A DNA stretch of 64,000 bases from Sphingomonas sp. (GCF_019635515.1 NZ_JAHBZI010000002.1:661664-725663); one strand, 5' to 3'. Numbered from the stretch's first letter, positions 25,390-39,126 are shown. A program made the numbers and translations. Notes: a model not told the origin generated them from the letters alone.

Positions 25390-25848
25390 ATGACCACGAC
25401 CCGCATCGCCTTCGCATTCGCCTGCTTCGTGTTCGCGGCGCCCGCTTCGGCGCAGGATGCCGGGCTGGGCTGGCTGGCCGGCAATTGGTGTACCGAGAGG
25501 CAGGAAGGCACCGGCGTTCAGCAGACGTGCGAGGAATGGAAGCCGATGGCCGATGGCGTGATGCAGGGCCGGACCGTCTATTGGCACGAGCGCTTCTTCA
25601 ACGCCGAGCGGATGCGGATCACCGTCGAACCGGCGCGGCTGGTCTATCATGCCGAACCCGCCAAGCAGGCGCCGGCGGATTTCTATGCGGTGAAGGTGGA
25701 GGGGCAGTCGGTGCGCTTCGAGAATCGCGCGCACGATTATCCGCAAGTGGTGCGCTACTGGCGGGAGGGCGATGTGCTGATGGCGGAGATTTCGCTGGCG
25801 GATGGCAGCAAGCCGAACCGCTGGACGTATCGGCGCAAGGCGAAATGA
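25390..25848 (+). CDS. DUF6265-like exported protein
   Basis: From ATG 25390 (AGGGGAGG upstream) the protein has 152 residues with a signal peptide to about residue 21. The mature part opens GLGWLAGNWCTER and contains CEEWKPMADGVMQGRTV and FENRAHDYPQVVRYWR, the pattern of small lipocalin-fold DUF6265 proteins. Probably periplasmic. Ligand unknown. Confidence 0.74.
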   Translation: MTTTRIAFAFACFVFAAPASAQDAGLGWLAGNWCTERQEGTGVQQTCEEWKPMADGVMQGRTVYWHERFFNAERMRITVEPARLVYHAEPAKQAPADFYAVKVEGQSVRFENRAHDYPQVVRYWREGDVLMAEISLADGSKPNRWTYRRKAK

Positions 25849-25855
25849 GCGTTTT

Positions 25856-25885
25856 CCGTCATCCCGGCTTTCGCCGGGATGACGG
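25856..25885. terminator. REP-like hairpin between convergent genes
   Basis: A perfect 13-base stem (CCGTCATCCCGGC and its complement) with a TTTC loop, lying eight bases after the upstream stop and eight before the atpC stop. The stem sequence (GTCATCCCGG) is the type of repeated extragenic palindrome common in sphingomonads. It recurs in part near 36065-36080 and 39195-39222. It likely terminates both transcripts. Confidence 0.7.
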
Positions 25886-25893
25886 TATCCGGA

Positions 25894-26151
25894 TTACTCG
25901 GCGCGCTCGGCCAGCACGGTCAGGCCGCGCTCGTTGACCTCGGCGAAGCCGCCTTCGACACGGATCGTCTCGGGGGTCTCGTTCATCGAGGTCCGGTAGA
26001 TCTCGATATTGCCGTCGCGGACGGTGCTCATCAGCGGGGCATGGCCCTGGAGTACGCCGAAATCGCCTTCGCTGCCGGGGACGACGACCATGTGGACGTC
26101 TTCCGAGCGGACCAGCTTCTCCGGGGTGACGAGTTCGAAGTGCAGAGCCAT
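25894..26151 (-). CDS. atpC: ATP synthase epsilon subunit (short form)
   Basis: 85 residues corresponding to the N-terminal beta-sandwich domain of epsilon ([28 protein letters not shown]). The ~50-residue C-terminal helical domain that inhibits ATP hydrolysis in E. coli and Bacillus is absent, so regulation by epsilon extension is not possible. Last gene of the leftward atp operon, one base after the inserted exported-protein gene. Confidence 0.93.
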   Translation of the reverse strand: MALHFELVTPEKLVRSEDVHMVVVPGSEGDFGVLQGHAPLMSTVRDGNIEIYRTSMNETPETIRVEGGFAEVNERGLTVLAERAE

Positions 26152-26152
26152 C

Positions 26153-26677
26153 TTATTGATCCATCACGAAAATTTGCGCCATGACCATCGGCGTCGGCGC
26201 GACATCGGCCTCGACGAGCTGGACATAGATGAACTGGCCTTCGACCGGCGCCTTGTAGGTCTCGACCTTGGCGCCGTTCTTGGGGCCGGTATTGGCGGGA
26301 TCGGGCTTCAGATCGAAGCCCGCAAACGCCATGTTCTTGTGCAGCATGTCCCAAGCCGCGGCGCGGTTCGGGCCCATTACCATAACCTGGCAAATCTGGC
26401 CCTCGATCCCGCCGAACCCGAGCTCGCCATCGCCGCGCTTGGCGCCGACGACCTTGATCTCCCCGCGGGCATGCTGCCGCGTATCGATCGTCTCGGTGAA
26501 GCCGAAGTCCTTGAGAACCGGATTGCCGGTGATCGCGAACTGCCCGGCCAGATAGAGCGGGCAATAGCCGAACGCCAGATCGGCGGCGACCTCGGCGATC
26601 GGCTTGTCCGCGTTCTGCGCCGACACGGCTGGCGAGGCCAGCAGCGCGGCGGCGGCGAGAACGAGACGGCCGATCAT
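26153..26677 (-). CDS. Exported protein of unknown function inserted in the atp operon
   Basis: 174 residues with a signal peptide (to about residue 20, Val-Ser-Ala-Gln). The mature part carries two cysteines ([10 protein letters not shown] and [10 protein letters not shown]) that could pair, and ends in a beta-rich [10 protein letters not shown]. It lies between atpD and atpC with gaps of five bases and one base, so it must be co-transcribed with F1 subunits. It is periplasmic by prediction and cannot be part of the cytoplasmic F1 head. Not a recognised ATP synthase component. Confidence 0.75.
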   Translation of the reverse strand: MIGRLVLAAAALLASPAVSAQNADKPIAEVAADLAFGYCPLYLAGQFAITGNPVLKDFGFTETIDTRQHARGEIKVVGAKRGDGELGFGGIEGQICQVMVMGPNRAAAWDMLHKNMAFAGFDLKPDPANTGPKNGAKVETYKAPVEGQFIYVQLVEADVAPTPMVMAQIFVMDQ

Positions 26678-26682
26678 GAGGC

Positions 26683-29129
<2,447 letters not shown>

Positions 29130-29142
29130 CTTCTTCCTTCTC

Positions 29143-29220
29143 GTGCTCCTGCGAAAGCAGGAGCCCAGGGTTATCCAGCGAGCCGCCTGCGGCTCTGGGC
29201 CCCTGCTTTCGCAGGGGCAC
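29143..29220. repeat. Palindromic repeat between atpA and atpG
   Basis: Two short hairpins (CTCCTGCGAAAGCAGGAG and CCCCTGCTTTCGCAGGGG) are themselves arranged as an inverted pair, so the whole 78 bases can fold into one long stem. The same motif occurs at 60473-60550. It fills nearly all of the atpA-atpG gap and could act as an mRNA processing or stability element within the operon. Confidence 0.75.
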
Positions 29221-29225
29221 TGAAA

Positions 29226-31312
<2,087 letters not shown>

Positions 31313-31532
31313 GCGATCGAGTTCCTCTTGGAGGGGTCTGAAATGTCGTCCCATACGAAAAAGGGGCACGCCCGAGAGGCAGCCCCGATGGGTCGCGGCG
31401 CGGTTAGCATTGCGGATGCTGCGATGCAACCCGACTCCTTGGGGAACCGGGCGCCGCCCAGGAAACACGCGGCTGGACATTGCGGCGGCGTAATGTTTGT
31501 GTGCGTGCCGAAACCAGACGGGGGGCGATCCG

Positions 31533-32441
31533 ATGGCAAATCGAAAGATGTGGGCGGTGGCGGCGTTGGCCATCGCGGTGGCGGCGGGCGTGGCCCAGGC
31601 CGAGGTGCTGCGGGTGACGGGCGAATTCCCGGCGCGATTCCGCGAGGCGAGCCTGCTCCATTCGCTGTCGATCGACCGTTTCGACGGGCAGGATGGCATC
31701 GCCCTGGCCAATGCCATCGAACGGCGGATGGGCAGCACCCATTTCGAGCTGATGGGCGGGCGCGCCGGGCGCCACAATGCCGATGCGTCGCTTTCCGGCG
31801 CGGTGACGACGGGCGTCGAGGAGAATCCCTTCAAGAAGAAGGAGAAGCGCTGCGTCGAGAAGGACAAGGACGACAAGTGCCTCAAGGAGGCCGAGGTCGA
31901 TGTGCGGTGCCGCAGCCGCATCATCAACCTGCGCGCCGATCTGCGGATGGTGCGCAACGAGGATGGCCGCGTGGTCTATTCGGAGAGCAAGCCGTTTCGC
32001 GAGGAGACCAGCTGGTGCGAGGGGCAGAATCCGTTCCGCAGCGTCGAGGACAGCGTCATCGCGGGGATCCAGCAGATCGCCAACGACGTGCGCTACGATA
32101 TCGCGCCGAGCGTCCAGACCTATGACATCCGCGTGCGCGAGAGCACCAAGGGGCTGTCGAAGGACGCGGCCAAGCGCTTCAAGGATCTGGTCAAGCTGAC
32201 CAAGCGCGATCCGCGCGGCGCGTGCGCGGGCTGGGAAGCGATGCTGGCCGAGGGGCCGCATCCCTCGATATTGTTCAATGTCGGGCTCTGCGCCGAGCAG
32301 CGCGGCGATTACGACGGCGCGGTGGCGCTGTACCGCCAGTCGTCGCAATATGGCGCGAGCGAGGGCGGCGAGGGGGCGAGCCGGGCGTCGCGGCTGATCG
32401 CCGGCCGCGAGGATGCGACGGCCCGCGCGCGGCGGAATTGA
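31533..32441 (+). CDS. Hypothetical exported protein with Lys/Cys-rich insert and tetratricopeptide-like end
   Basis: 302 residues from ATG 31533 (purine-rich GGGGGCG upstream), with a signal peptide to about residue 23. A charged insert with paired cysteines ([14 protein letters not shown]) lies near 100-115, with further cysteines in RCRS and SWCEGQ. The C-terminal part ([26 protein letters not shown]) looks like one TPR-type helical hairpin. First of three same-strand secreted-protein genes. No known family. Confidence 0.68.
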   Translation: MANRKMWAVAALAIAVAAGVAQAEVLRVTGEFPARFREASLLHSLSIDRFDGQDGIALANAIERRMGSTHFELMGGRAGRHNADASLSGAVTTGVEENPFKKKEKRCVEKDKDDKCLKEAEVDVRCRSRIINLRADLRMVRNEDGRVVYSESKPFREETSWCEGQNPFRSVEDSVIAGIQQIANDVRYDIAPSVQTYDIRVRESTKGLSKDAAKRFKDLVKLTKRDPRGACAGWEAMLAEGPHPSILFNVGLCAEQRGDYDGAVALYRQSSQYGASEGGEGASRASRLIAGREDATARARRN

Positions 32442-32451
32442 GGGGTCCGAC

Positions 32452-32757
32452 ATGATTGCGATGACCTTGGCGCTGGCCGCCATGCCCGCGCAGCAATGCC
32501 CGAAGATCGAGATCCACGCCTCGCATTTCGGCGGCACCTCGGGATACATGATCCTGGAAGTGTCGGCGGTGCCCGATCCGCAAAATGTCGAGATGATCCT
32601 GTGGGAGGTTTCGGCGGGCAGGGTCACCAAACAGGAGGGGCTGGGAGCGACGATCGAGGCGCCCAAGGGCACTCGGATCACGGCCAAAGTCGAGCTGGCC
32701 GGGATGACGCCCGAAAGTTGCGACCCGACCGCCTCAACCACGTTCGAGATGCCATAG
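32452..32757 (+). CDS. Small exported protein with one PKD-like domain
   Basis: 101 residues starting at ATG 32452, ten bases after the previous stop, with a short leader. The rest is a single Ig/PKD-like unit: CPKIEIHAS, then MILWEVSAGRVTKQEGLGATIEA, then a terminal Cys. The same pattern appears twice in the next gene, so the two are related by domain duplication. Confidence 0.65.
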   Translation: MIAMTLALAAMPAQQCPKIEIHASHFGGTSGYMILEVSAVPDPQNVEMILWEVSAGRVTKQEGLGATIEAPKGTRITAKVELAGMTPESCDPTASTTFEMP

Positions 32758-32779
32758 GCCAGTTGCCGGGAGAGACGCG

Positions 32780-33361
32780 ATGTTCGGAATCATGCTTTTG
32801 TTCGCCACGCCGGCGATCGCGCCGGCGCAGGACCAGTGCCCGCATGTCGTGGTCAGTTCGGGTGCGCAGCCGGGCGGCAGGATCACCTATACCGGCATGG
32901 TCGATGGCGGCGATCCCGATGCCTCGGCGACCTTCAACTGGACGATCTCGGCCGGCACCATCGTGTCGGGCCAGGGCACGCCGGCGATCGAGGTGGAGGC
33001 CGAGCCTAATGAATTCGTGACCGCGACGCTGGATGTCGGCGGCTATGACCGGTCCTGCGCGACCTCGCAGAGCGCGACCGAGGAAGCGCAGCCCGCCGAC
33101 ACATCGGATTGTCCGTTGCTGATGCTGGTGACCGATTCGCCGGCGCGCGGAAAGGGTATCTTCGGCGCGCAATTGTTTCCCGAATTCTCCGGCGCAAAAT
33201 GGAGGTGGAGCATTTCCGAAGGGAAGATCGTGCGGGGGCAGGGCACCGGCCGGATCGATATCGAAGCCGCGCCGGGCAGGACCGTGACCGGCACCATCAC
33301 GGTGGAAGGCGCACCCGCGCAGTGCAAGCTTGCGGAGACGCAGGCGCTGCGGATCAAATAG
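32780..33361 (+). CDS. Exported protein with two PKD-like domains
   Basis: 193 residues with a signal peptide (to about Ala-Gln, residue 17). Two repeats of ~80 residues each read Cys-Pro, then W-x-I-S-x-G-x-I-V-x-G-Q-G-T, then I-x-(V/I)-E-A, and a late Cys, at about residues 20-95 and 110-190. Each domain keeps one cysteine near each end, so each may form its own disulfide. Periplasmic or surface binding role is inferred. Confidence 0.68.
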   Translation: MFGIMLLFATPAIAPAQDQCPHVVVSSGAQPGGRITYTGMVDGGDPDASATFNWTISAGTIVSGQGTPAIEVEAEPNEFVTATLDVGGYDRSCATSQSATEEAQPADTSDCPLLMLVTDSPARGKGIFGAQLFPEFSGAKWRWSISEGKIVRGQGTGRIDIEAAPGRTVTGTITVEGAPAQCKLAETQALRIK

Positions 33362-33386
33362 CCGCCCCGCGCCGGGCAACCAGACG

Positions 33387-33416
33387 AAAAGGCCGGAGCT
33401 TTCGCCCCGGCCTTTT
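33387..33416. terminator. Bidirectional terminator hairpin
   Basis: Ten-base arms AAAAGGCCGG and CCGGCCTTTT around a short AGCTTTCGCC-like loop. It lies between the convergent PKD-domain gene and the RNA helicase gene, with A and T runs on the two outer sides, giving a U tract for either direction. Confidence 0.8.
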
Positions 33417-33438
33417 CTGTCTTCACGATGCGCGAGCC

Positions 33439-34914
33439 TTAGCGCGGGCGGTTGCCGCCCTGGCCGGCGCGCGCCGGGCGGGCATGCCACTTGCTTTTCG
33501 GGCGCGCGTAATTGCGAGGCTTTTCGCCCTGCGGCGCGCCGTCGCGGCGTTCGAAGCTGCCCCCGTCGCGGCGTTCGAAATTGCCGCCCTCACGCCGCGG
33601 CTGATCCGCGCGCGGGCCGCCTTCGCGGCGGGGCTGATCGCCGCGTGCCGGATTGGGGCGCGGACCGCGCTGCGAGGCATGCTGCCCATTCGGCTTCTGG
33701 AAGGCGCGGCCGTTGCGGCCGTTCTGCTCGTCGCGGCTCATCGGCACCGGCGAGCGGCTCGCCTTGATCCTGGCCGATTCCGCCAGGAAGCCCTCGGGAA
33801 GCGGCACGACGGTGATCTTCTGACGGGTCAGCTTCTCGATATCGCGCAGATAGGGCTTCTCGTCATCGGCGCAGAAGCTGATGGCGAGGCCGGTGGCGCC
33901 GGCGCGCGCGGTGCGGCCGATGCGATGGACATATTGGTCCGGCACGTTCGGCAGCTCGAAATTGAAGACATGGCTGACGCCCGACACGTCGATGCCGCGC
34001 GCGGCGATGTCGGTGGCGACGAGGATCTTGACCTTGCCGGCCTTGAACTCGCCGAGCGCGCGCTCGCGCTGCGGCTGCGACTTGTTGCCGTGGATCGCGT
34101 TCGAGGCGATGCCGCTGCCGGCGAGCAGCTTCACGACGCGGTCGGCGCCATGCTTGGTGCGGGTGAAGATCAGGGCGCGGTCGATCGCGGGATCGCGCAG
34201 CATGATCGTCAGCAGCGACTGCTTCTCGGCCTGCTGGACGTGCGTCACGCGCTGCTCGACGCGTTCGGCGGTGGTCGCCTCGGGCGTGACCTTCACTTCG
34301 ACGGGGTTCTTGATGAACTGGCCGGCGAGTTCGCGGATCGTCTTGGGCATCGTCGCCGAGAAGAACAGGGTCTGGCGCTTGGCCGGCAGCTCGCGGACGA
34401 TCCGCTTGAGCGCGTGGATGAAGCCCAGATCCATCATCTGATCGGCCTCGTCGAGAACGAGGATCTCGATGCCGAGCATGATCGCATAGCATTGGTCGAG
34501 CAGATCGACGAGGCGGCCGGGCGTTGCGACGAGGATATCGACGCCGCGGGCGAGATCGGTCTTGTTCTTGTGGACGGAGGTGCCGCCGAAGCAGGTCATC
34601 ACGCTGAGGCGCGTGCCCTTCGCGTAATGGCGGGCGCTCTCGGCGATCTGGCTGGCGAGCTCACGCGTCGGCGCGAGGACGAGCATCCGGCAGCCGCGCG
34701 GCTGGGCGCGCTTGCCCGACGCGACGAGACGGTCGATCGAGGGCAGCATGAACGCGGCGGTCTTGCCGGTGCCGGTCTGGGCGATGCCGAGCAGGTCGCG
34801 GCCTTCGAGCAGCGACGGGATCGACTGTTCCTGGATCGGGGTGGCCTTGCTGTAGCCCTTGGCTTCAAGCGCGGCGAGAACGGTCTGCGAGAGACCGAGC
34901 TGGTTGAATTGCAT
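33439..34914 (-). CDS. rhlE: DEAD-box RNA helicase, RhlE-like
   Basis: 491 residues. All helicase motifs are visible: the Q motif, AQTGTGKT (motif I), PTRELASQI (Ia), VLDEADQM (II), SATMP (III), VATDIAARGID (V) and HRIGRTARAG (VI). The last ~110 residues are Arg/Gly-rich with repeats such as FERRDGGSFERRDG, typical of RNA-contacting tails. Likely role in ribosome assembly or mRNA turnover. Confidence 0.92.
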   Translation of the reverse strand: MQFNQLGLSQTVLAALEAKGYSKATPIQEQSIPSLLEGRDLLGIAQTGTGKTAAFMLPSIDRLVASGKRAQPRGCRMLVLAPTRELASQIAESARHYAKGTRLSVMTCFGGTSVHKNKTDLARGVDILVATPGRLVDLLDQCYAIMLGIEILVLDEADQMMDLGFIHALKRIVRELPAKRQTLFFSATMPKTIRELAGQFIKNPVEVKVTPEATTAERVEQRVTHVQQAEKQSLLTIMLRDPAIDRALIFTRTKHGADRVVKLLAGSGIASNAIHGNKSQPQRERALGEFKAGKVKILVATDIAARGIDVSGVSHVFNFELPNVPDQYVHRIGRTARAGATGLAISFCADDEKPYLRDIEKLTRQKITVVPLPEGFLAESARIKASRSPVPMSRDEQNGRNGRAFQKPNGQHASQRGPRPNPARGDQPRREGGPRADQPRREGGNFERRDGGSFERRDGAPQGEKPRNYARPKSKWHARPARAGQGGNRPR

Positions 34915-35116
34915 TATGAACCTTCATGAATCGGCTCGGCGCGCAGCATGACGGGCGCGCGAAAGCGGGGTCAAAAAATGACGACCCGCGTGATAAGGGA
35001 AGCCGGAGAATATGGACCGAGGCAGAGCCGGAGCTTGGCCGCTCCATCACGCTGCATGATGCCTCGATGCCGGGGATATGGCAGGAAAGCTTACTTATGT
35101 CAAGGTTAGGGGCCGC

Positions 35117-35623
35117 TCAGCCGCCGCAGCCGGACGACTTGGCCGAGCCGGCGGCTTGTCGGCCATTGGCAAAACGCAACGAGAGCTCCTTCAGCGCGCG
35201 TCCTGCAATTTCGTCGTTCCGCGTTGCTGAGATTTGGCCGTACAGTGTCTCCGCCTCCGAAAATTCGGTTGGCGAGCAAAAGGCGTCTTCCCCCACATAA
35301 GGGATATAGCGGGCACCATATCCCAAGGTTACGCACGTGCCGCTTTCGGTGCAGCGCTTGCGCGGGGTCAGACCTGCGCAGGCATATGCAAACTCCTGAC
35401 CGAAACCATTTTCCGCCGCTTGTTTTTCGAAATCACTCCAGCATGCCTTGGCGCCCGATCCTGCGGTTTTCCGTGCGCAGTTGCACGATTTCTCGGCGAG
35501 GCGCTGCAGCTTGGGGATGTTCGGCCTCGCTACATAAAAGCGCACTGCCGCCATTGGGAGCGCGATCGCGGCGACCGCGATCAGGCAGACTATCGCCGTC
35601 AGCGCGGGCGAGAGTTCCTTCAC
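35117..35623 (-). CDS. Hypothetical membrane-anchored Cys-rich protein
   Basis: 168 residues: one N-terminal transmembrane segment (about 6-28) and a soluble periplasmic part with eight or more cysteines (SCNCARK, KACWSD, YACAGL, KRCTES, GTCVTL, DAFCSP), probably disulfide-bonded. The tail is Gly/Ser/Cys-rich. Its ATG overlaps the stop of the cupin gene by four bases. Family not recognised. Confidence 0.68.
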   Translation of the reverse strand: MKELSPALTAIVCLIAVAAIALPMAAVRFYVARPNIPKLQRLAEKSCNCARKTAGSGAKACWSDFEKQAAENGFGQEFAYACAGLTPRKRCTESGTCVTLGYGARYIPYVGEDAFCSPTEFSEAETLYGQISATRNDEIAGRALKELSLRFANGRQAAGSAKSSGCGG

Positions 35624-36021
35624 GGCAATGGTTTCCCATCCTCGCCGACCGGCACGCGGAGTGGCTTGCCCTGATCGATGACGAAGGCGCTGACGACGCG
35701 CGCGGTCTCCGGGCCGACGCTCCTGGCCGCGTGCGGGGTGCCGCGCGGGATCAGCGTGCTGTCTCCGGCGTGCTTGATCATGACCTGATCGCCGATGCGG
35801 AATTCGATACTGCCCTGGACGATATAGGCCATCTCGACGCCGGGATGGACATGGAGCGGCACGCCTTCGCCGGGCTTGTAGATGCCGCCACGCAACTGGA
35901 CCTGGGTGGGGCCGGCGCCGGCGAGGATGTCGTATCTGAGGTCAGGCGGCGGAGGGAGGCTGTCCTGCCCGAGCAACGGCGTGGCGGCGAGCAGGAGCGG
36001 GGTGGGGAGGAGGATGCGCAT
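35620..36021 (-). CDS. Exported cupin-domain protein
   Basis: 133 residues with a signal peptide (to about Gly-Gln, residue 19). The cupin motifs are present: PLHVHPGVEMAYIVQG (metal ligands His, His, Glu) and GDSTLIPRGTPHAARS (fourth His). It is a small single-domain periplasmic metal-binding beta barrel. Translationally coupled to the Cys-rich protein. Substrate unknown. Confidence 0.8.
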   Translation of the reverse strand: MRILLPTPLLLAATPLLGQDSLPPPPDLRYDILAGAGPTQVQLRGGIYKPGEGVPLHVHPGVEMAYIVQGSIEFRIGDQVMIKHAGDSTLIPRGTPHAARSVGPETARVVSAFVIDQGKPLRVPVGEDGKPLP

Positions 36022-36078
36022 GGGGCGAGGGTGGCTTGGTTACGTTACGCACACAACCATTCTTCGCCGGGATGACGG

Positions 36079-37671
36079 TTAGGGGGTAAATTCCCGCTCG
36101 CGATAGTCGAACCAGTCGAAATCGGCGTGGCGGCCGGCGCCGCTCATGTCCTGGCAGGCGATGCCGATGAACGCGCCGGTGAAATTGGGCTGGCCCGGCG
36201 CGCTGGCTTCGTCGGAGAGGATCGAGGCGTCGAACTGTCCGGGGAGCCAGCGCCATTCGCCGTCCGTGCGCCAGGCGAAGCGGAGGCGTTCGTAATCGAC
36301 CTCGCAGCGCAATTCGATGCGGCCTGTGGGGATCGCGACGGGCGTGGTGAAGGCGTCGGCCTGCGGGCTGTCGGGGAGGGCGGACATCACGCGGAGGTGG
36401 CGGCCGATCTCTTCGTCATGGCTGACATGGAGGTAGTGGAATTTGGCGGCGTTGTAATAGGCGACGAGGCCGGCGGCCTGCTGGAAATGCAGCGGTTCGA
36501 AGTCCATCGCGGTGGTCGCGGTATAGCAGAACGCCTGTTGGCGACGGGCGACCAGCGACTGGACGAACAGGCTGCCGATCGTCTCGCGGCCATGGAGGCG
36601 GAGATGGCCGGGGCGGGCGGACAGGCTGAAGATCCGGCCGGGCTCGGGGGTGCGGAGCCATTGGAAATCGATCGGCAGCTCCGGCCGGTCGAACTCGTCG
36701 CGCTGGTGGGTATCGGCCTTGGGTGCGGCTTCGACGCTAGGCAGCCCCGAGCCGTCGAGGGTGTAGAGCCAGCCGTCATCATCCCAGCGCATGCGCTGGA
36801 GCGCGGTCTCGCGGCCCAGCACGCAGCGGCCGCGATTGGGCAGCGGTCGGCCGCATAGATAGGCCAGATAGGGTGTCCCGTCGGGTGTCTCGACCAGATC
36901 GGCATGGCCGGCGCGCTGGAGGGGCGCGTCGGGGCGGGTCCGCGCGCTGAGGATATAGGTGTCGGGATGGAGCTCGTAGGGGCCGGTCAGCGCACGCGCG
37001 CGGGCCATGGTCACGGCGTGGTTCCAGCCGGTGCCGCCCTCGGCGGTGAGCAGGTAATAATAGCCGCCGCGCCGATAGAGGTGCGGGGCCTCGGTGAGCC
37101 CGAGCGGCGTGCCGGGGAAGATGTTGACGCGCTCGCCGATCAGCTTTTGCTCGGCGGGGCTGTATTCCTGGAGGACGATGCCGGCGAAGCGGTTGCGGCC
37201 GGGGCGGTGGTCCCAGAGCTGGTTGACCAGATATTTGCGGCCGTCTTCGTCATGGAATAGCGAGGGATCGAAGCCCGAGCTGTTGAGGTGGATCGGATCG
37301 GACCAGTCGCCGTCCACGGTGTCGCAGGTGACGAGGTAATTGTGGAAGTCGCGGAGTGATGCCCCCGATGCGCCGCCGGTGGTGGTGCGGCCATAGCGCT
37401 TCACATCGGTGTAGATGAGGTGGAAGCGCTCGCCGTCATGGCTCAGGCACGGCGCCCATACCCCGCAGCTATCGGGGTCGCCGCGCATGTCGAGCTGGCT
37501 GGCGCGGTTGAGGGGTCTTGCGATCAGCGTCCAGTTCTCGAGATCGCGGCTGTGATGGATCTGGACGCCGGGAAACCATTCGAAGGTCGAAGTGGCGATG
37601 TAATAATCCTCGCCGACGCGCACGATCGAGGGATCGGGATTGAAGCCGGGAAGGATCGGATTGCGGATCAT
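36079..37671 (-). CDS. Glycoside hydrolase family 43 beta-xylosidase/arabinofuranosidase
   Basis: About 530 residues from ATG 37671, which overlaps the transporter stop (ATGA). The N-terminal five-bladed propeller begins NPILPGFNPDPSIVRVGEDYY with the catalytic-base Asp in NPDPS, and GFDPSLFHDEDG and LTEAPHLYRRGG match the family's other acidic sites. A C-terminal beta-sandwich (from ~residue 330) is typical of xylan beta-1,4-xylosidases. No signal peptide, so it acts in the cytoplasm on imported short xylo-oligosaccharides. Confidence 0.88.
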   Translation of the reverse strand: MIRNPILPGFNPDPSIVRVGEDYYIATSTFEWFPGVQIHHSRDLENWTLIARPLNRASQLDMRGDPDSCGVWAPCLSHDGERFHLIYTDVKRYGRTTTGGASGASLRDFHNYLVTCDTVDGDWSDPIHLNSSGFDPSLFHDEDGRKYLVNQLWDHRPGRNRFAGIVLQEYSPAEQKLIGERVNIFPGTPLGLTEAPHLYRRGGYYYLLTAEGGTGWNHAVTMARARALTGPYELHPDTYILSARTRPDAPLQRAGHADLVETPDGTPYLAYLCGRPLPNRGRCVLGRETALQRMRWDDDGWLYTLDGSGLPSVEAAPKADTHQRDEFDRPELPIDFQWLRTPEPGRIFSLSARPGHLRLHGRETIGSLFVQSLVARRQQAFCYTATTAMDFEPLHFQQAAGLVAYYNAAKFHYLHVSHDEEIGRHLRVMSALPDSPQADAFTTPVAIPTGRIELRCEVDYERLRFAWRTDGEWRWLPGQFDASILSDEASAPGQPNFTGAFIGIACQDMSGAGRHADFDWFDYREREFTP

Positions 37672-39098
37672 GCGGCTTTCCGGGCGCGAAGTTCGATGGC
37701 CAGGCCCAGCACGAGCAGCAGCAATCCGAAGCCGAAGCCGACATAGCCCGCCACCCCGACCGTGCCGATGCCGTGCCAGCCGAGATAGGCCGCGGTCGCG
37801 CCGCCGAGCACGATCGGGATGATGCCGCTCTCGCGTTGCGCCACGCCGGGCTTGACCACCATCGTCCACAGGATCGCGGCGGCGATCAGGTCCATCACCG
37901 CCAGCGCGACGAAGAAGGGCGTGTAGCCGATCTGCGTAACCAGCGCGCCGATCAGCAGCGTGAAGATCATCACGCCAAGGTTCGCCATCGTCCCGGCCAT
38001 GCCGGCGACGGTGCCCATCTCGTTCTTGCGGAACAGATCGGTGGCGAGGGTGATGCAGGTGACCGACAGCGTCTGGTGCGCGAAGGCGCCGATGCTGAGC
38101 AGGGCCACCGCCATATACGGGCTGGTGACGCTGCCGACGAAAAGCATGCTGGTCATCAGCGCCGCGCCGAGGGTGAAGGTCCAGCGGCGGGCGTCGATCA
38201 GGGCGATGCCGCGGCGCTCGAGCCAGACCACCACTGCCGGGCCGAACAGGCAGCCGAGATCGGCGGCGATGAAGGGCAGGATCACCGCGATCGCGAGCTC
38301 CTTGAGGTCGAAGCCACGAACCTCGCTGAGATAGAGCGGCAGCCAGAAGGTCAGCGTCGCCCAAGTCGGGTCGGCGAGGAAGCGGGGCAAGGCGATGCCC
38401 CAGAAATTGCGGCGGCCGAGCAGCGACAGCACCGGCGGCTTGTCGCCCGCCGCCTGGATATGCGCTTCCTGACCAGATTGGATCAGCTTCAGTTCCTCGG
38501 GCGAAAGCTCGGGATGCGCTTCGGGCGCGCGATAGTAACGCAGCCACAGCAGCACCCACAGCAACGCCAGACCGGCGGCGATGTAGAAGGCGGCGCGCCA
38601 GTCCCACCATACGATCGAGATCGCGACCAGCGGCCCGGCCAGCGCGATCCCCGCCGAGGCGCCGAGATTGTAGATGCCGCCGGCGAAGCCGCGCTCCTTC
38701 GCCGGAAACCATTCGGAGACGACCTTGAGGCCCAGCGTGTGCGAGGTGCCTTCGGCGAAGCCCAGGGCGCCGCGCAGCGCCGCCAGTCCCTGCCAATTGA
38801 CCACCCAGCCATGCGCCGCGATCAGCACCGCCCAGGCGGTGGCGAAGATCGCCATGCCGGTGCGCAGGCCGATGCGGTCGAGAATATAGCCGACCACCGG
38901 CTGCATCATGATGAAGCCCTGAAACACGCCGGTGACCCAGCTATATTGCTCCTTGGTCATCGGCACGTCTGCCTTGAAGGCGTCGGTGGCGACGGCGACG
39001 CCGAGGGTCTGGCGGACAAGATAGTTGATGATCGTGCCGAGCATCACGATGGCGATGATCCACCAGCGGAGTGCCCGCGTGCGTTGCCAGAAGGTCAT
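37668..39098 (-). CDS. MFS sugar/sugar-acid transporter (ACS family)
   Basis: 476 residues and about 12 transmembrane helices from ATG 39098. It resembles anion:cation symporter (ExuT-like) proteins, with the cytoplasmic loop motif DRIGLRTGM and LGFAEGTSHTLGLKVVSEWFPAKERG. Translation-coupled to the GH43 gene, so it probably imports xylo-oligosaccharides or a related sugar acid. A LacI-type palindrome lies upstream. Confidence 0.85.
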   Translation of the reverse strand: MTFWQRTRALRWWIIAIVMLGTIINYLVRQTLGVAVATDAFKADVPMTKEQYSWVTGVFQGFIMMQPVVGYILDRIGLRTGMAIFATAWAVLIAAHGWVVNWQGLAALRGALGFAEGTSHTLGLKVVSEWFPAKERGFAGGIYNLGASAGIALAGPLVAISIVWWDWRAAFYIAAGLALLWVLLWLRYYRAPEAHPELSPEELKLIQSGQEAHIQAAGDKPPVLSLLGRRNFWGIALPRFLADPTWATLTFWLPLYLSEVRGFDLKELAIAVILPFIAADLGCLFGPAVVVWLERRGIALIDARRWTFTLGAALMTSMLFVGSVTSPYMAVALLSIGAFAHQTLSVTCITLATDLFRKNEMGTVAGMAGTMANLGVMIFTLLIGALVTQIGYTPFFVALAVMDLIAAAILWTMVVKPGVAQRESGIIPIVLGGATAAYLGWHGIGTVGVAGYVGFGFGLLLLVLGLAIELRARKAA

Positions 39099-39126
39099 GG
39101 CCTCTCCCCTCGGACGTCTTTGGTCC

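Noticed and set aside
36079..38796. Longer GH43 frame starting at 38796
   Set aside because: The extra residues are out of frame with the transporter's real sequence and are a high-G+C shadow. The ATGA overlap at 37671 is the natural start.
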